From assembly GCA_021186555.1 (NCBI GenBank), contig JAJKFL010000012.1:8603394-8667393 (forward strand): 64,000 nt of DNA, read 5' to 3'. The notes under the pieces are model-generated. The model was not told the origin of the DNA. It saw only the letters and a list, made by a program, of their open reading frames with translations, and did no database searches. Positions 11,870-22,689 of this stretch are shown here, piece by piece (the first letter of the stretch is position 1; each line of letters begins with the position of its first letter). The position numbers were made by a program, and so were the translations under genes. The DNA is from Reticulitermes speratus. Its lineage: Eukaryota; Arthropoda; Insecta; Blattodea; Rhinotermitidae.

Positions 11870-13025
11870 TTGTTTTGAAAGTACAAATTAATGTAAGTCT
11901 ACAACTGCACTATTTTAAGTACAAAGTCACCTTATTTTGAAGCAGTTCTAGTACAGAGGAAAATATTAGTGTAATTACCTTACAAAATTATTTTAATATA
12001 CAGGATCATTATTTTTTCCAACAGCTGCCTCTACATACTTCCGGTCGGCGAGCCAAACTTATATAAATTCGACAAGCAATGAACAACGTGTTTGTTAGAT
12101 GCGACACGTGCCTGCGTGCCGAAGTAACTTTCCAGCATATTAGTTGAATATAGCGAGTACAAACCTAACAGTAACTGCAGTACCTGAAACTAAAATGCGT
12201 GGACCCCAACCCACGGCAAAGTGGAATAGCGGCGAGAGCTGCGCTGCCAGCCGCCACGTGAAGCGTTCTGAATCAACAGTGATGCTAGTTATCAGATAAA
12301 GTAATGTCCCTGTATGCTCGTGATTATTTTTATTGGTTTGTTTGAGAGTGAAATTCAGTGTCTTACATTAAGGGAATAATGTGGACTGAGGACTTTTAAC
12401 AAGAGGGTGCTGAGAATTTTTGGGCCTAAGAGAATTTACATTAACAGGAGGCAGGAGAAGCAGGGCTGTAACCGTCAGAGGGCCTGCAGTGTGCATACTT
12501 TCATCTGTAAGGGTTTTCCTCTTAATTTTCAGCTCAACTTTTCCACCATCAATAAAGAAGCAAAGGACATACAAAAGTTATATGTACTTGTAACACTCTC
12601 GCAGTAACATTTCATCAGATTATTTGCACATTTTGTACCTTAAAATGTACACTTGCTGTTAGTTTTAAATGAAGTTACCGACTGATGTTTTTTGATGAAT
12701 AACTTCCAGATGAAGTTAGTGATGACGCAAAAATGTCCAGAGGCAGTAGGGCGGAAAGGGGCAGATCCGCTTCCACCCCTCAGAATTGTCGTTACTCAGT
12801 TTTTTTTGTTGTTTAGTAACCTCGTCATCTTTTAATAATGATGAAAAATGTATGAGTGTTCCTTGAGGCATGTTTACACTCTTGCGATACGAAAAATGAG
12901 ATTCTGATGAAGAAAATGCTATTGTCTTTACAAGATTTTATATTTTCTACGTGTACCAATATTCTGGTGTATTCTGTGAATAATGTGCTATCGTCTTTAT
13001 CCATCTTTTGCAAAGAAATTGTTGC
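11870..13025. other. Intergenic with a LINE scrap
   Basis: Only 12400-12470 (+) is recognised: it matches the LINE block encoding 'RVLRIFGPKR'. The rest shows no gene. Confidence 0.4.
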
Positions 13026-13035
13026 TTTAGGAGCT

Positions 13036-13292
13036 TAGGTATTGTGATGTGTTTTATTTGTATTGTGACGTGTTTTATTTGTATTGTGATGTTTTTTTAT
13101 TTGTATTGTGATGTTTTATTTGTATGTGTTGTGTTTTTATTTTTGTATTGTGATGTTTCATTTGTATTGTGATGTGTTTTATGTGTATTGTGATGTGTTT
13201 TATTTGTGTTGTGATGTGTTTTATTTGTATTGTGGTGTGTTTTATTTGTATTGTGATGTGTTTTATTTGTATTGTGATGTGTTTTAGTAATC
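13036..13292 (+). repeat. Minisatellite, unit about 21 bp
   Basis: Roughly twelve imperfect copies of TTTGTATTGTGATGTGTTTTA. Copies in the first half carry indels; those after about 13160 are more regular. The array is T/G-rich and noncoding. Confidence 0.85.
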
Positions 13293-13435
13293 GCGTTTCT
13301 CTATATTATTATTTACAGGTATACGAATTAAATATATCCATTAAGCAGAATTCCTCTTTGAAATTTAACAGCTGCATAACTTTCTACGTAACTCCCCTAT
13401 ATTAATTTAAATCAAATATTCGTTACCGTAATTAC

Positions 13436-13840
13436 AAGAGCCTGCTCTTCGACCACATATATCCAGTCAACACCCTCGCATACTATTTCTTTAAGATCCA
13501 TTCTAATATTCAATTTCCTCTATGCATAGGTGTACCGAATGTTCTACATCACTGAGGTTTTCACAGCAAAATTCTGTATGCACCTCTTTTCTTTCCAGTG
13601 CGTGCCACATGCCCCGTCCATCTCATCTCCCTTGATTTCTTCAACGTAACATTTCCCGCCGTTCCAATCATGAAGTCCTCTTTATTTGCTTCCCTCTACT
13701 CTCACGTTTCTTCCCCTCTCTTAGGTCCAAACTTTCTCTTCATCACCCCGTTCTCAGACACCCTCAATATCTAATTTTTCCTTAAATATAAGATCAAGTT
13801 TCACCCCTTCTAAAATAACAGGAAAAGTTATTGTTCTGTG
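13436..13840 (-). mobile_element. LINE 3' region fragment
   Basis: The minus strand has equivalents of 'RVLRRIFGPKR' (near 13720-13760), 'MRWTGHVARTG' (near 13600-13640) and 'MDLKEI..GVDW' (near 13455-13510) in LINE order. Frames are broken. Confidence 0.65.
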
Positions 13841-14464
13841 TATTTTAATTTTTACGTTGTTAGATAGAAAATTGGGAGGCATTATGGAATACTATACAGA
13901 TTATTTTGTCAAAAAGTACTGCATTGCTCAGAAGTTATTGGCACTCGATAGTGGCCAATTCTGAAGCATTTTCTCCAAACGTGGGTCCGATATGACATAT
14001 AAATCAGAACGTAATGCGTGTGCAATCTATAAAAATTTCTCGTATTATAACATCTGTGGCGCTTTCTGTCCGTTTTGTTTAATTATGTCGAAAGGTATTC
14101 TTACGTAATAAGTGTGTTATTGGAAACAAATTATGTGCTATATTTTTCTTCAAAATTCTTGTTCCAGAAACTTCTCTCCAGTCACGATCGACGTATAACA
14201 ATATATCCCTTCGTCACGCGAAGTGTCCGCTATGTTTTGTCCGAGTTTAACTAGAAATCAAATTTGTCTTCAGATTTTAATATAACTCTCCAATATGAAA
14301 TTCCATGAAAATTCTTTCAGTGATTCTCTTTTCCAGGAATATCTGTTATTGCCAAATATATTTGTGTGTACACACACAAAACAAGTCATACTAAGTAAGT
14401 TATCTTAGTGTTAAAGAGGTCTGACTATGAGTGCAAGAGGTCGTTGTTTCAAACCAACTAAGTG

Positions 14465-14780
14465 ACTAACTAACTAACTAACTAACTAACTCCATGGAGA
14501 AGAGTCCTTCTTGAGAAGCTAACAGGTCGTCAGCTAGTCAAGAAATTTCGCCGCGTTTTATAGAATTCGAAGTTTCATTACCGCATTCACAACAGCTCGC
14601 CACCTGTCCCTATCCTGAGCCATATCAATCCAGTCCACGCCCTCCCATCCCACTTCTTGAAGATCCATTTTAATATTATCCTCCCATCTACGCCTGGGTC
14701 TTTCAAGTGGTCTCCTCAAACCTAGAGTCGAAACGTACCTCCTGATTGAAATTTTCGTATCGTCTTCAATCTTCATTTTT
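14465..14780 (-). mobile_element. LINE 3'-end fragment, well preserved
   Basis: The minus-strand frame 14558-14776 encodes '[16 protein letters not shown]', '[14 protein letters not shown]' and '[16 protein letters not shown]', the conserved C-terminus of this LINE family. The 3' tail (CTTGACTAGCTGACGACCTG to CTCCATGGAG on minus) follows, and the terminal TAACTAAC tetramers at 14464-14488 are its simple-repeat tail. Confidence 0.85.
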
Positions 14781-14784
14781 TAAC

Positions 14785-15525
14785 CTATCTTCACCAAATC
14801 TTTTATTCGAGTGCTTGGTACTCCTGCTTCGTATTCGACAAGTTTCGGGTTTGAATCTCGACGTAGTAGACGGTTATCCTCTCTCCAGCATCGTGTTTTC
14901 ATTTTGTAGGCCCTTCTGCATGTCCCTTGGTGCCCTGAGGTTTACGGATTGTCTTCTGTTTTGTTTCAAGGGGAAGATTAAATGTGGGGCTGCGGACAGG
15001 GACTCTTACAGACATTTCAATTTCCGGTTCCAGGAATCAGACGCTGATGTGCTGGGGCTGAGGGCATTTATCACAACACGTCATGAAGAATTGTAAATGG
15101 GTTTCCTTTTATTACATGTACTGAAAGAACACGTTGCGGGTGAAAAGAAAGGATAAGGGGAAGTGCGAAATAATGTTTCTGTCAAAGATTTCAGCAGAAT
15201 GGTTTTCGAAGACAACGTGCCTCTGTCGGGAATTATAAGTATTAATGTGTGACGTATGAGAATACTAATAATGGGAAATAGAAGTCTTCAGGCTTTCACC
15301 GACTGAGCTACCGAGACTCCTGTATTTCATACTACGTCGGTATATGTCATATCAAATATGTATAAAATGGGATTTTGTGGCAGTAAGTTCTATATTTAAT
15401 GTTTTGGAGAAGTTCTGTTCACGATCAGTCTTTTTTTTTCCAAATATTGTTATATTTTGTTTTTTAACATTCGGTAATGCTGGCCCTTGAATTCCAACTA
15501 CTGCAAAGGAAGGAGCGGTTTTAAA
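14785..15525. other. Intergenic; nothing recognised
   Basis: A 116-codon open frame at 14746-15096 (+) begins in LINE antisense and shows no domain. No other feature was recognised. Confidence 0.35.
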
Positions 15526-15531
15526 TGTATA

Positions 15532-15841
15532 CAGGCATACCTCGCTAGTACGGCGGGTTAGGTTCCAGACCACCGCTGTAAAGCGAATATCCCCAGTAAA
15601 TCGAATCACATACTTTTTTTTTCGCTTGCTAGCGCATTTAAAAGCCTTAAAACATTATCATATATTAAGTGCGCAATAGAGCTAGGCCGAACAAAACGAT
15701 GTGAAAGTAAAAATAAAACACAAAAACTCAGCTGATGTGCGCGTCACCGCCGTAAGAGCGAGGCAAGCGCCGAAAATAATAAAAATGAATGTAATTGAAA
15801 AACTCCGCATTAGCGAGGCGCCGTAAAGCGAGGTACTACTG
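15532..15841. mobile_element. Tigger/pogo-like non-autonomous DNA transposon
   Basis: The left end CAGGCATACCTCGC and right end GCGAGGTACTACTG form imperfect terminal inverted repeats flanked by TA (15530-15531, 15842-15843), the target used by Tc1/mariner/pogo elements. An internal block near 15566-15592 (AGGTTCCAGACCACCGC) closely resembles the end region of Tigger elements. No transposase is present. Confidence 0.75.
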
Positions 15842-16034
15842 TAATATGATTAAACAGATTCACGACCGTGCAGTGCACCGAGACCGGGACTGAAGGTTTA
15901 GTGTAAAATAAGGACCGAAACGACACAAAACGAAAAATTAAAACTGCGACGATCTGGATGTGACGCCGTGTAGCGTGGTAGACGTATGTATCAACATTCT
16001 GCTATGAAAATGGAGGCAAAAAAATAGCATAACT

Positions 16035-16170
16035 GTAACGTTAATGAGGAAAAAGTAAGGAAACGATGAAGATAAAGGAAGAAGAAAATTGAGATGGAAC
16101 AGAAAGAGGAAGAAGTCACGGAAGTGGAGAGTAGACGAAGAAGGTAAGAAGGAAAAAAAGAAGATGCGAG
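16035..16170. repeat. Purine-rich tract
   Basis: The + strand is strongly A/G-biased (GAAGG, GAAAA words). Similar tracts occur at 21600-21900, 46640-46745 and 51100-51335. The long minus-strand frames across them are Ser/Leu/Phe-rich and not convincing as protein. Confidence 0.6.
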
Positions 16171-16285
16171 ACTTCATGAAGGTGGCATGTCCCTAGACGT
16201 CGGTAAACAACTACCAACGTACGCTGCGTAACATCCCAGAAGAGCGAAGGCCTAGAAAAGACGATGCCAGGAGAATGAAGTTATT

Positions 16286-16830
16286 GTTTGTATGCCATCT
16301 CCTCATGGTAATGCTCAGGACGACGTCACTGTTTGTATGCCATCTCCTCATGGTAATGCTCAGGACGACGTCACTGTTTGTATGCCGTCTCCTCATGGTA
16401 ATGCTCAGGACGACGTCACTGTTTGTATGCCATCTTCTCATGGTAATGCTCAGGACGACGTCACTGTTTGTATGCCATCTCCTCATGGTAATGCTCAGGA
16501 CAACGTCACTGTTTGTATGCCATCTACTCATGGTAATGCTCAGGACGACGTCACTGTTTGTATGCCATCTCCTCATGGTAATGCCAGGACGAACGTCACT
16601 GTTTGTATGCCATCTCCTCATGGTAATGCTCAGGACGACGTCACTGTTTGTATGCCATCTCCTCATGGTAATGCTCAGGACGACGTCACTGTTTGTATGC
16701 CATCTCCTCATGGTAATGCTCAGGACGACGTCACTGTTTGTATGCCATTCTCATCTTTTTCATGGCAATGCTCACGGACTACGTCATTGTTTGTATGCCA
16801 TCTCCTCATGGTAATGCCCAGGACGTCACT
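16286..16830. repeat. 45-bp minisatellite, 12 units
   Basis: Ten regular 45-bp units start at 16286 and every 45 bases to 16691 (unit begins GTTTGTATGCCATCTCCTCA, then TGGTAATGCTCAGGACGACG, TCACT). They are followed by a diverged 53-bp unit (16736) and a 42-bp unit (16789). Because 45 is a multiple of three, three frames stay open across it on the two strands. This is a property of the repeat length, not evidence of coding. Confidence 0.95.
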
Positions 16831-17426
16831 CCAACAAACCACTATTTAGTGACGATTCTGACAGACGAACGACCAACACTGAAATCGCTTTAGATCAAAA
16901 TCCTGTCATATATGACGCCGTGTTTTCTGGTATGAATATTAATGTATCCTCGAATCCTGCACGTTAGAAAGTTTCGCAGCTCAGGAACTCCTGCACTAAC
17001 AGCACTGCCACTTCAAAACAAATCAAGTGGCCGCTATTGTTACGGACAATTTAATGGTAATTTCTTCCGCCCGGCAGATATCGTATCGCCCCAGTTCTTG
17101 ATTCCTACACTAACGGCATATAACGACAGTCGTACAAACTGTCTCAGTGCACAGCGTATCTGAATGCTTCATATTATGCTTGCATCCAGAACCAATAAAT
17201 ACGAGCAAGTACATGTTTCGGCTTTTAATTAAGCCATTATCAGGCTGTAAGGGTTTTATAAGAAGGCGTACTGTACAATAATCTGTATGAAGCATATGTT
17301 GTGTCTGACGGACATTCATTCGTTCTTTGTATGTCTACCAGAAAGGGCTGGGTCACCTTGTGTTAATTCCCATATCCATCAAACTCCTGTAACAGTGCGT
17401 GACTTCAGGCTTCCGCCGGGATGTAG

Positions 17427-17646
17427 ATGAGATCTGCGCTCTTCCTGGATATTACGCAGCGCTGAGTGGTAGTTCTCTACCGACGTTTCGGGATAACCTA
17501 TCGGTCAAGGGTCAAGAAGTCCAAGAAGAGAGCTCCTTCTTGGACTTCATGACCCTTTAAGATGCGACCGACATGTTGTCCCGAAACGTCAGTACAGAAC
17601 TACCACTCAGCGCTGCGTAACATCACAGAAGAGCGCAGATCTCATC
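17427..17646. mobile_element. Fold-back element with hammerhead-like core
   Basis: Long inverted arms: ATGAGATCTGCGCTCTT at 17427 pairs with the reverse complement ending at 17645, and GCAGCGCTGAGTGGTAGTTC pairs with GAACTACCACTCAGCGCTGC. The centre holds ACGTTTCGGGA and TCCCGAAACGT boxes (written CCCGAAACGTC on +) and a TTTAAGATGCGAC remnant of the CTGAAGATGGGAC core. Related copies lie at 7495-7690 and 34248-34460. Confidence 0.75.
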
Positions 17647-17759
17647 CTGTAACTGTAGCTCAGTACTTCATGATAACAGAATGTTTATTGAGCTGTTGAT
17701 CAATAAAAGTTAAAGAAGTACAAGGAAGTTCCAAACAAGTTATTTGTAAGGATTGCAGT

Positions 17760-17912
17760 CGTCTGAGTTTATGACGCCTTATAAATTGGTATATGCACCA
17801 GCGTTTCGTGGGAATATGTGTAATCCACTTGCAGGGTCGATCTACTGAGGGTAGTCCAAGAGCTGCCTGGAAGATGGAGACAGGGAGCTCGTCGTAATCA
17901 GCGGTAACAAAT
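17760..17912. repeat. Decayed hammerhead-type repeat piece
   Basis: TTTATGACGCC..., AGCGTTTCGTGGGAA and a CTGGAAGATGGAG remnant appear in the order seen in other copies, for example 47230-47330. Another piece lies at 18500-18690. Confidence 0.4.
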
Positions 17913-17914
17913 TA

Positions 17915-18349
17915 CAGTAGGTCCTCAATTTAACGGACCCCGATTTAACGGACTTCGGATTTAACGGACAAAAAATTTCTGTCCTAAAAGAAAAATTTAG
18001 AACCTGTTTTTTTTTATTCGCGAATAGAGCACGTCGTAAATTAATTTTTATATTTTAACAGATGTTTTAGTGGCGTGTATAAATTACTCAATGTATATTA
18101 TAATAATATTTTGTTCATACTTATACAGGGCATACACAAAAGAATGGTGCGGTTTCAATAGTGATTCCTATTGAAACCGCACCATTCTTTTGTGTATGCC
18201 CTGTACATTATAATAACAGTTTAATACATCCTGTACCTTGTAAGTTCGTTATTAATATATGTTTTTAAAATACATTCGATTTAACGAACTTTCGGCAATA
18301 GCGGACACCCCTTCCCCCCAAATTAGTCCGTTAAATCGAGGGCCTACTG
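17915..18349. mobile_element. Tigger/pogo-like MITE with nested hairpin
   Basis: Ends CAGTAGGTCCTCAATTTAAC and GTTAAATCGAGGGCCTACTG are inverted repeats, flanked by TA at 17913-17914 and 18350-18351. The word ATTTAACGGAC is repeated near the left end. No transposase is present. A second, unrelated MITE is inserted at 18126-18203. Confidence 0.85.
18126..18203. mobile_element. Perfect 78-bp mariner-type hairpin MITE
   Basis: Two 36-bp arms are exact reverse complements around a 6-base loop (TGATTC). Ends CAGGGCATACACAAAAGAAT and its complement are flanked by TA on both sides. The first 33 bases match the terminal inverted repeat of the 551-bp element at 33212-33762, so this is a deletion derivative of that transposon. 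Confidence 0.95.
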
Positions 18350-18499
18350 TACCATCAACGTGACGTCATATTCCAGAAGACTGTATGCGACATAAGCAAC
18401 GCTGTGTCAGCCTCAGATAACACAAGGCCTCCGTGGTTTTGCGTTTGTTGTTGGCCGTAACGAAAATAAAAAGATAGATTTTATTTGTAATTTACTGAG

Positions 18500-18700
18500 T
18501 CATGGCAACCTGTAGTCTGGTAGGTCCTTACCACCGTTTCGGACTATCCTGATGTCGCCATTTTCAGGGTACAAATTGATTCTTGGATATGATACCTTGC
18601 AGTCATGTTGTTTTTACTGACGATTCGGAAGAACCTGCTGTCTCTGTCTTCAGTTTATAAATAGGCTTCTGAAGTATGACGCCATGTAGTGCTTCAGGTG
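18500..18700 (-). repeat. Decayed hammerhead-type repeat
   Basis: On the minus strand a CTGAAAATGGCGAC core precedes GTCCGAAACGG. Base G8 of a hammerhead would be A, so it is presumed inactive. Confidence 0.45.
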
Positions 18701-18959
18701 CCATAACTAGAACATAGGGAATCTATGGTGTGCGGGTTTGGTATGCTTATAGCCTGCGTCTAGGCGCAAATTGGAGGACAACTCATCATTAACAAAAATA
18801 GCATGACACAGAGATGTAGGCACTTGAAAGCTTTCTCAGTGGCTCTCCGCCATTGTTCTTGGCCGATATCCACGGCTCGGTCTCCGTGCAGCAGAGCGAT
18901 ATGTCCCACAGATACAAATTTACATGCTTTAACATTAGGTCTAATATAACTGGGTTAGC

Positions 18960-19560
18960 ATGATTTAGAATAGAATTGTGGAAACTAAGAGGTAAAAGGC
19001 CGATCCCAGTGGCCGCGCGGTCTAAGGCGTGGGTCTTCGGCCGCTAGCTTACTTGGATTGTGGGTTCGAATCCCGCCTAGGGCATGGATGTCTGTCTCTT
19101 GTGAGTGTTGTGTGTTGTCAGGTAGAGGTCTCTGCGACGGGCTGGTCACTCGTCCAGAGGAGTCCTACCGAGTGTGGTGTGTCTAAAAAGTGTGTGATCG
19201 TGAAGCCTCGAAAAATGAGACGGCTTAGGCCCCCAAGGGGCTGTCGAGCCATTAAAAAAAAGAGGTAAAAGGGGAGATGCAGAGAAAGGAAGATGTCCTC
19301 TATTTAACGAAGATGAGAATATGGTTCATATATTATTAAAGTGTAAAGAGACGTAGAGGTGGCGAGAACAATTAATAGATAATAGAAAGTTACATTTACA
19401 CTCTGATGAAAATATTTGTTGACTGAATAGTTTGTTGAATATATGAGGTAAGAACTGGTGAGTTATAGCAACTTATGTCTTTCTTGCATGAGTGTATAAC
19501 CGATGAATGGCTTAGGGGAGGAGAGGCGAGGTCTCATTTCCTGTTTCCTCTGAGACGACT
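18960..19560 (+). mobile_element. LINE C-terminal zinc-motif fragment, interrupted by a SINE
   Basis: Read across the SINE, 18960-18999 joins 19273-19440 to give a Cys-His motif (CPL..NEDEN..HILLKC) at 19299-19353, then a stop. Such CxxC/H/C motifs close the ORF2 of several non-LTR retrotransposons; here the second Cys is Phe. This type differs from the 'RMRWAGHVARMG' LINE tails elsewhere, so it is a second LINE lineage. Confidence 0.55.
19000..19259 (+). mobile_element. tRNA-derived SINE, family A (complete copy)
   Basis: Full tRNA-like head with A box (GTGGCCGCGCGGTCTAAGG) and B box (GGTTCGAATCC), then the body and a short A tail. A perfect 13-bp target duplication AAGAGGTAAAAGG lies at 18987-18999 and 19260-19272. 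It is inserted into a LINE fragment. Confidence 0.95.
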
Positions 19561-19799
19561 CACTCCATTCTTTCTCAAACTGTGATCCAATCAATAACAA
19601 TTGAAGTCTGATAGAGCAGCATCCAGACGTAATAATCCTGTTTATGGTACTGCAAAGTGCTCAGTTCGCTATGCGCTGTATCAGCTGAAATAGTTCGTAT
19701 TCAGCCGTGGATCCCTGTAGGCCAGCTCACACGCACTGTATGTGGTGATCGCAGAAAGATTTTGGAAGTTGGACAGAATGAAATACTGTATATAAAAAC

Positions 19800-20065
19800 G
19801 GAAATTAATTCGTGATATGCTGGATTGTGGTACCGTGTAGCGTGGTAAGTGGTCTGTCACCGTTACGGAGCGGTCTGCTGCCTCCAGCTTCAGGTGAATG
19901 TGGTGGCACCAGGCTCATGTTGAATGGATTCATCTGACTCATGATAAGGACTAGTTATGGGCTTTTGTGAACACAATATTGGACCTTCTGGTGCTATAAA
20001 GGGCGGCAAATTTTCAGTAACTAAACAATTCGTATTTCTTAAAAATAAATCCATGGAGTGAGTTC
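19800..20065 (+). mobile_element. LINE tail plus hammerhead-type debris
   Basis: 19925-20065 carries the LINE 3' tail (GGATTCATCTGACTCATGAT, AATCCATGGAG). 19815-19905 carries a decayed TGTGGTACCGTGTAG...CCTCCAGCTTCAGG piece of the hammerhead-type repeat. Confidence 0.5.
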
Positions 20066-20509
20066 TTGAATGGCTGAGTTACTTAGGGACGTTTTTGAGC
20101 AAGTTTGTAACTTTCTTTTCCATCTTCATGTATGGGTTAAACTAGTGTGATACGAGCCGAAATTGAATTCGCCAGTGTCGTATACCAAAGAAGGTGGTGG
20201 GTTGGGAACGTAGATTGGAGCGTAAAGTTGGAAGCGTTGACCGAGAGGGAAGTGTTGAGTGCTTTGGGACACTTAAGCATTGAAATTCAAGTCCACAGCA
20301 ACACACGTTGATGACTAAATAACTGTTAACTTTATTAAACGTTGAATTCTTGATACAGCTGGTGTCTGTGTATTTCTTGGGAAATGTCGAAGTTTATAAG
20401 TTAGTAATTTAGACGCGAAGATGTCAGTAGCAGTCAGCAAAGTGGCAGAATTTCCGGTGACAACCGATGTTGATTGAATCCCCAGAAAATGTCTAGTAAC
20501 GCCTTTATA

Positions 20510-20588
20510 CAGGGCATACACAAAAGAATGGTGCGGTTTCAAATGTGAATAACAATTGAAACCGCACCATTATTTTGTGTATGCCCTT
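20510..20588. mobile_element. 79-bp mariner-type hairpin MITE
   Basis: Arms of about 33 bases, beginning CAGGGCATACACAAAAGAAT, pair with the 3' arm with few mismatches around a 13-base centre. TA flanks both ends. It is the same family as 18126-18203 and 33212-33762. Confidence 0.93.
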
Positions 20589-20599
20589 TATAAGGAAAT

Positions 20600-22165
20600 T
20601 TAGGGCGTTAGCTTTCACGTGATAGAGCATTGAACTTGGGGCTTCTAAGCCTTAAAATCATGAAACAATCACGGGTCGTACAGAGATCATGTTACAAATA
20701 TGACTTTACTTTTTATTGAATTTGCATCAGCTGAGCTGGACTTTTGGTGACACTTGAGGTCAACGTGATTGCTTCGTGACATTGATGGCCCTGTCTACTG
20801 CCTGTGACATTGATGACTCTGTTTACTTCCCGTGACATCGACGTTTCACTGTTGTGCGATACTTACTCTATATTTTAGAACACGCTACATTACGGAATAA
20901 CACAATTATATACCTTAAAAATGTAATAACGTCTTACCTTTACAGTCGTAACATGTTAGTATACGACACCAGATAACATATTGTGTCGATCGCTAAAGCC
21001 ATATTTGATCTAAATCCTTTTAGTAGTTTGAGGAATTTGGCCTTCGAAAGGAGGGAAGAAAATGATGTCTTCACTTTAAGTACAGTCTGTAAAATACCTA
21101 TAAAAGCTTGTTCTTTTTTTTAGTTTGTTGCGTGGGTGTAGACTAATTCGGAACTAAAATTAAATTTGAGATAAATAGTTGAAAGAATGAATATTTTACA
21201 AGCAGAAATTCTGTGTTCTTGTGGATGTTTTAAAGAGCCTTAAGAATGTTCCATAAGAAAGAGCGGTCCTTTTTTTTTTTTTCTTTGTAACGAAGTTGTT
21301 ACACTGTAAGATTCCAGTAGCGTAATGTTTATTGCTGCTGGTGAGTCTTGTCTTTGTTTCTTTGCGATTCTAATGACCGCGCCGCTCTCAGGAGTGAGGG
21401 AAATTGTCACGGCATGAGTGGCATAAAGGCATTATCACCAGCGCCTTGTGTTGTTACGTGATCTTTGCTGTATTCATGTATTCGAGAAACGATACGTATT
21501 GGACTGTTTGGAAATTCCAACAGTACATACTTAAACATAACATGGATCTCAGTGCCATTATCCAACGAAACTTGTAATTCCACGGTTACTGTAGGAAGAT
21601 AACAAAAAACGTAAGGAGACAGACGGGAACACAATGAAAGTGAGGTTGAAAAGGCGAATAATTAGAAGGAAGAGAAGGGCTAGGAGGTGGGAAATAAGAT
21701 AAGAAAGAAGAGACGGTATAGAAAGAGCATAAAAAGAGTAGCAGCAGAAGAATAAGATAAAGAGCAGGATAGGCAGAATTGTTGCAGGGAAAGGAGAGGT
21801 AGAATAAGGTGGATGAATACAAAAAGGAATAGAGAAGGAAGGATAATGAATGAAGAGGGAACAAGGTACGAAGAAAGTTAAGGAAACAAAGAAAGCAATG
21901 TTTTGCAGTGTTGATACACATACTGATGAAGGAACCTTTGCTGTGCAAACTGGTTCCCTCCTGAGGACTTGGATCTGGAAGTGTTAAGGCTTGCAACGCT
22001 AAGAGTAATCTGAATTGTATTTGAAGATTCAATTCGTACCGCGCAGTAAACACCCTCCTACTCTGTCATAAAACCCAACTGCTTAATGCTGCATAGAGAT
22101 ATAATCGCTGTTTTTTTTTCTGAGACCCATGCAGAAAACACGAATGTCCTGTATACACAGAACGA
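20600..22165. other. Intergenic with purine-rich tract
   Basis: Nothing is recognised from 20600 to 21590. From about 21600 to 21900 the + strand is purine-rich, like 16035-16170. The 155-codon minus frame over it (21586-22053) is a low-complexity Ser/Leu/Phe/Tyr string and is not called as a gene. Confidence 0.4.
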
Positions 22166-22174
22166 AAAATGTTA

Positions 22175-22676
22175 GGCGCGTTCGGAAAATTGCGAAAAGT
22201 GACTATCCGCTTAGTCGTGTCTGTCTGTCCGTCCGTACATCCATCTGTATGCATGCAACAAGTTGGCTTCCACTGGACGGATTTTCATGGAAGTTTGACA
22301 TTTGGGAATTTTTCGAAAATATATCATGAAAATTGTAGTTTCATTAAAATCTGACGAGAATAACGGATACTTTGCATGAAGACCTACGTACATTTATGAT
22401 ATCTCGCTGAATTCTTCTTAGAATGAGAAATGTTTCAGATAAAAGTTGTAGAAGAAATCGAAACACACATTTTATGTTCAATAACTTTTTTTTTCCGAAA
22501 ATCGTGCCGTTTATGAGATAATGTGGAAAGTATTGTAGAGCCAGACAGGCCACAGATGACAATATAATACGGCGCATGCGCTTTGCGTGCTGGATAACTA
22601 AGGCGAGAATACACACACTCATAATATTTAATACTTATTTCTTTTCCACGGCAACAATGGTAGGCGAACGCGCCTC
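22175..22676. mobile_element. Non-autonomous TIR element (GGCGCGTTCG ends), copy 1
   Basis: The left end GGCGCGTTCG and right end CGAACGCGCC are exact inverted repeats. The word AATGTTA lies directly before (22168-22174) and after (22677-22683), a probable target duplication. There is no transposase. Internal blocks such as GGCTTCCACTGGACGGATTT recur in copies at 39628-39935 and 59123-59615. A 7-8 bp duplication would suit hAT- or piggyBac-like groups, but this is not proven. Confidence 0.8.
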
Positions 22677-22689
22677 AATGTTACGGTAT

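Noticed and set aside
16286-16830. CRISPR-like array
   Set aside because: Whole units repeat with no unique spacers, and the genome is eukaryotic.
16211-16849. Three repeat-protein-like frames over the 45-bp array
   Set aside because: Open in several frames and on both strands solely because the unit is a multiple of three; no start context or flanking exon support.
21586-22053. 155-codon minus frame rich in Ser, Leu, Phe
   Set aside because: It is the complement of a purine-rich tract and low-complexity throughout.
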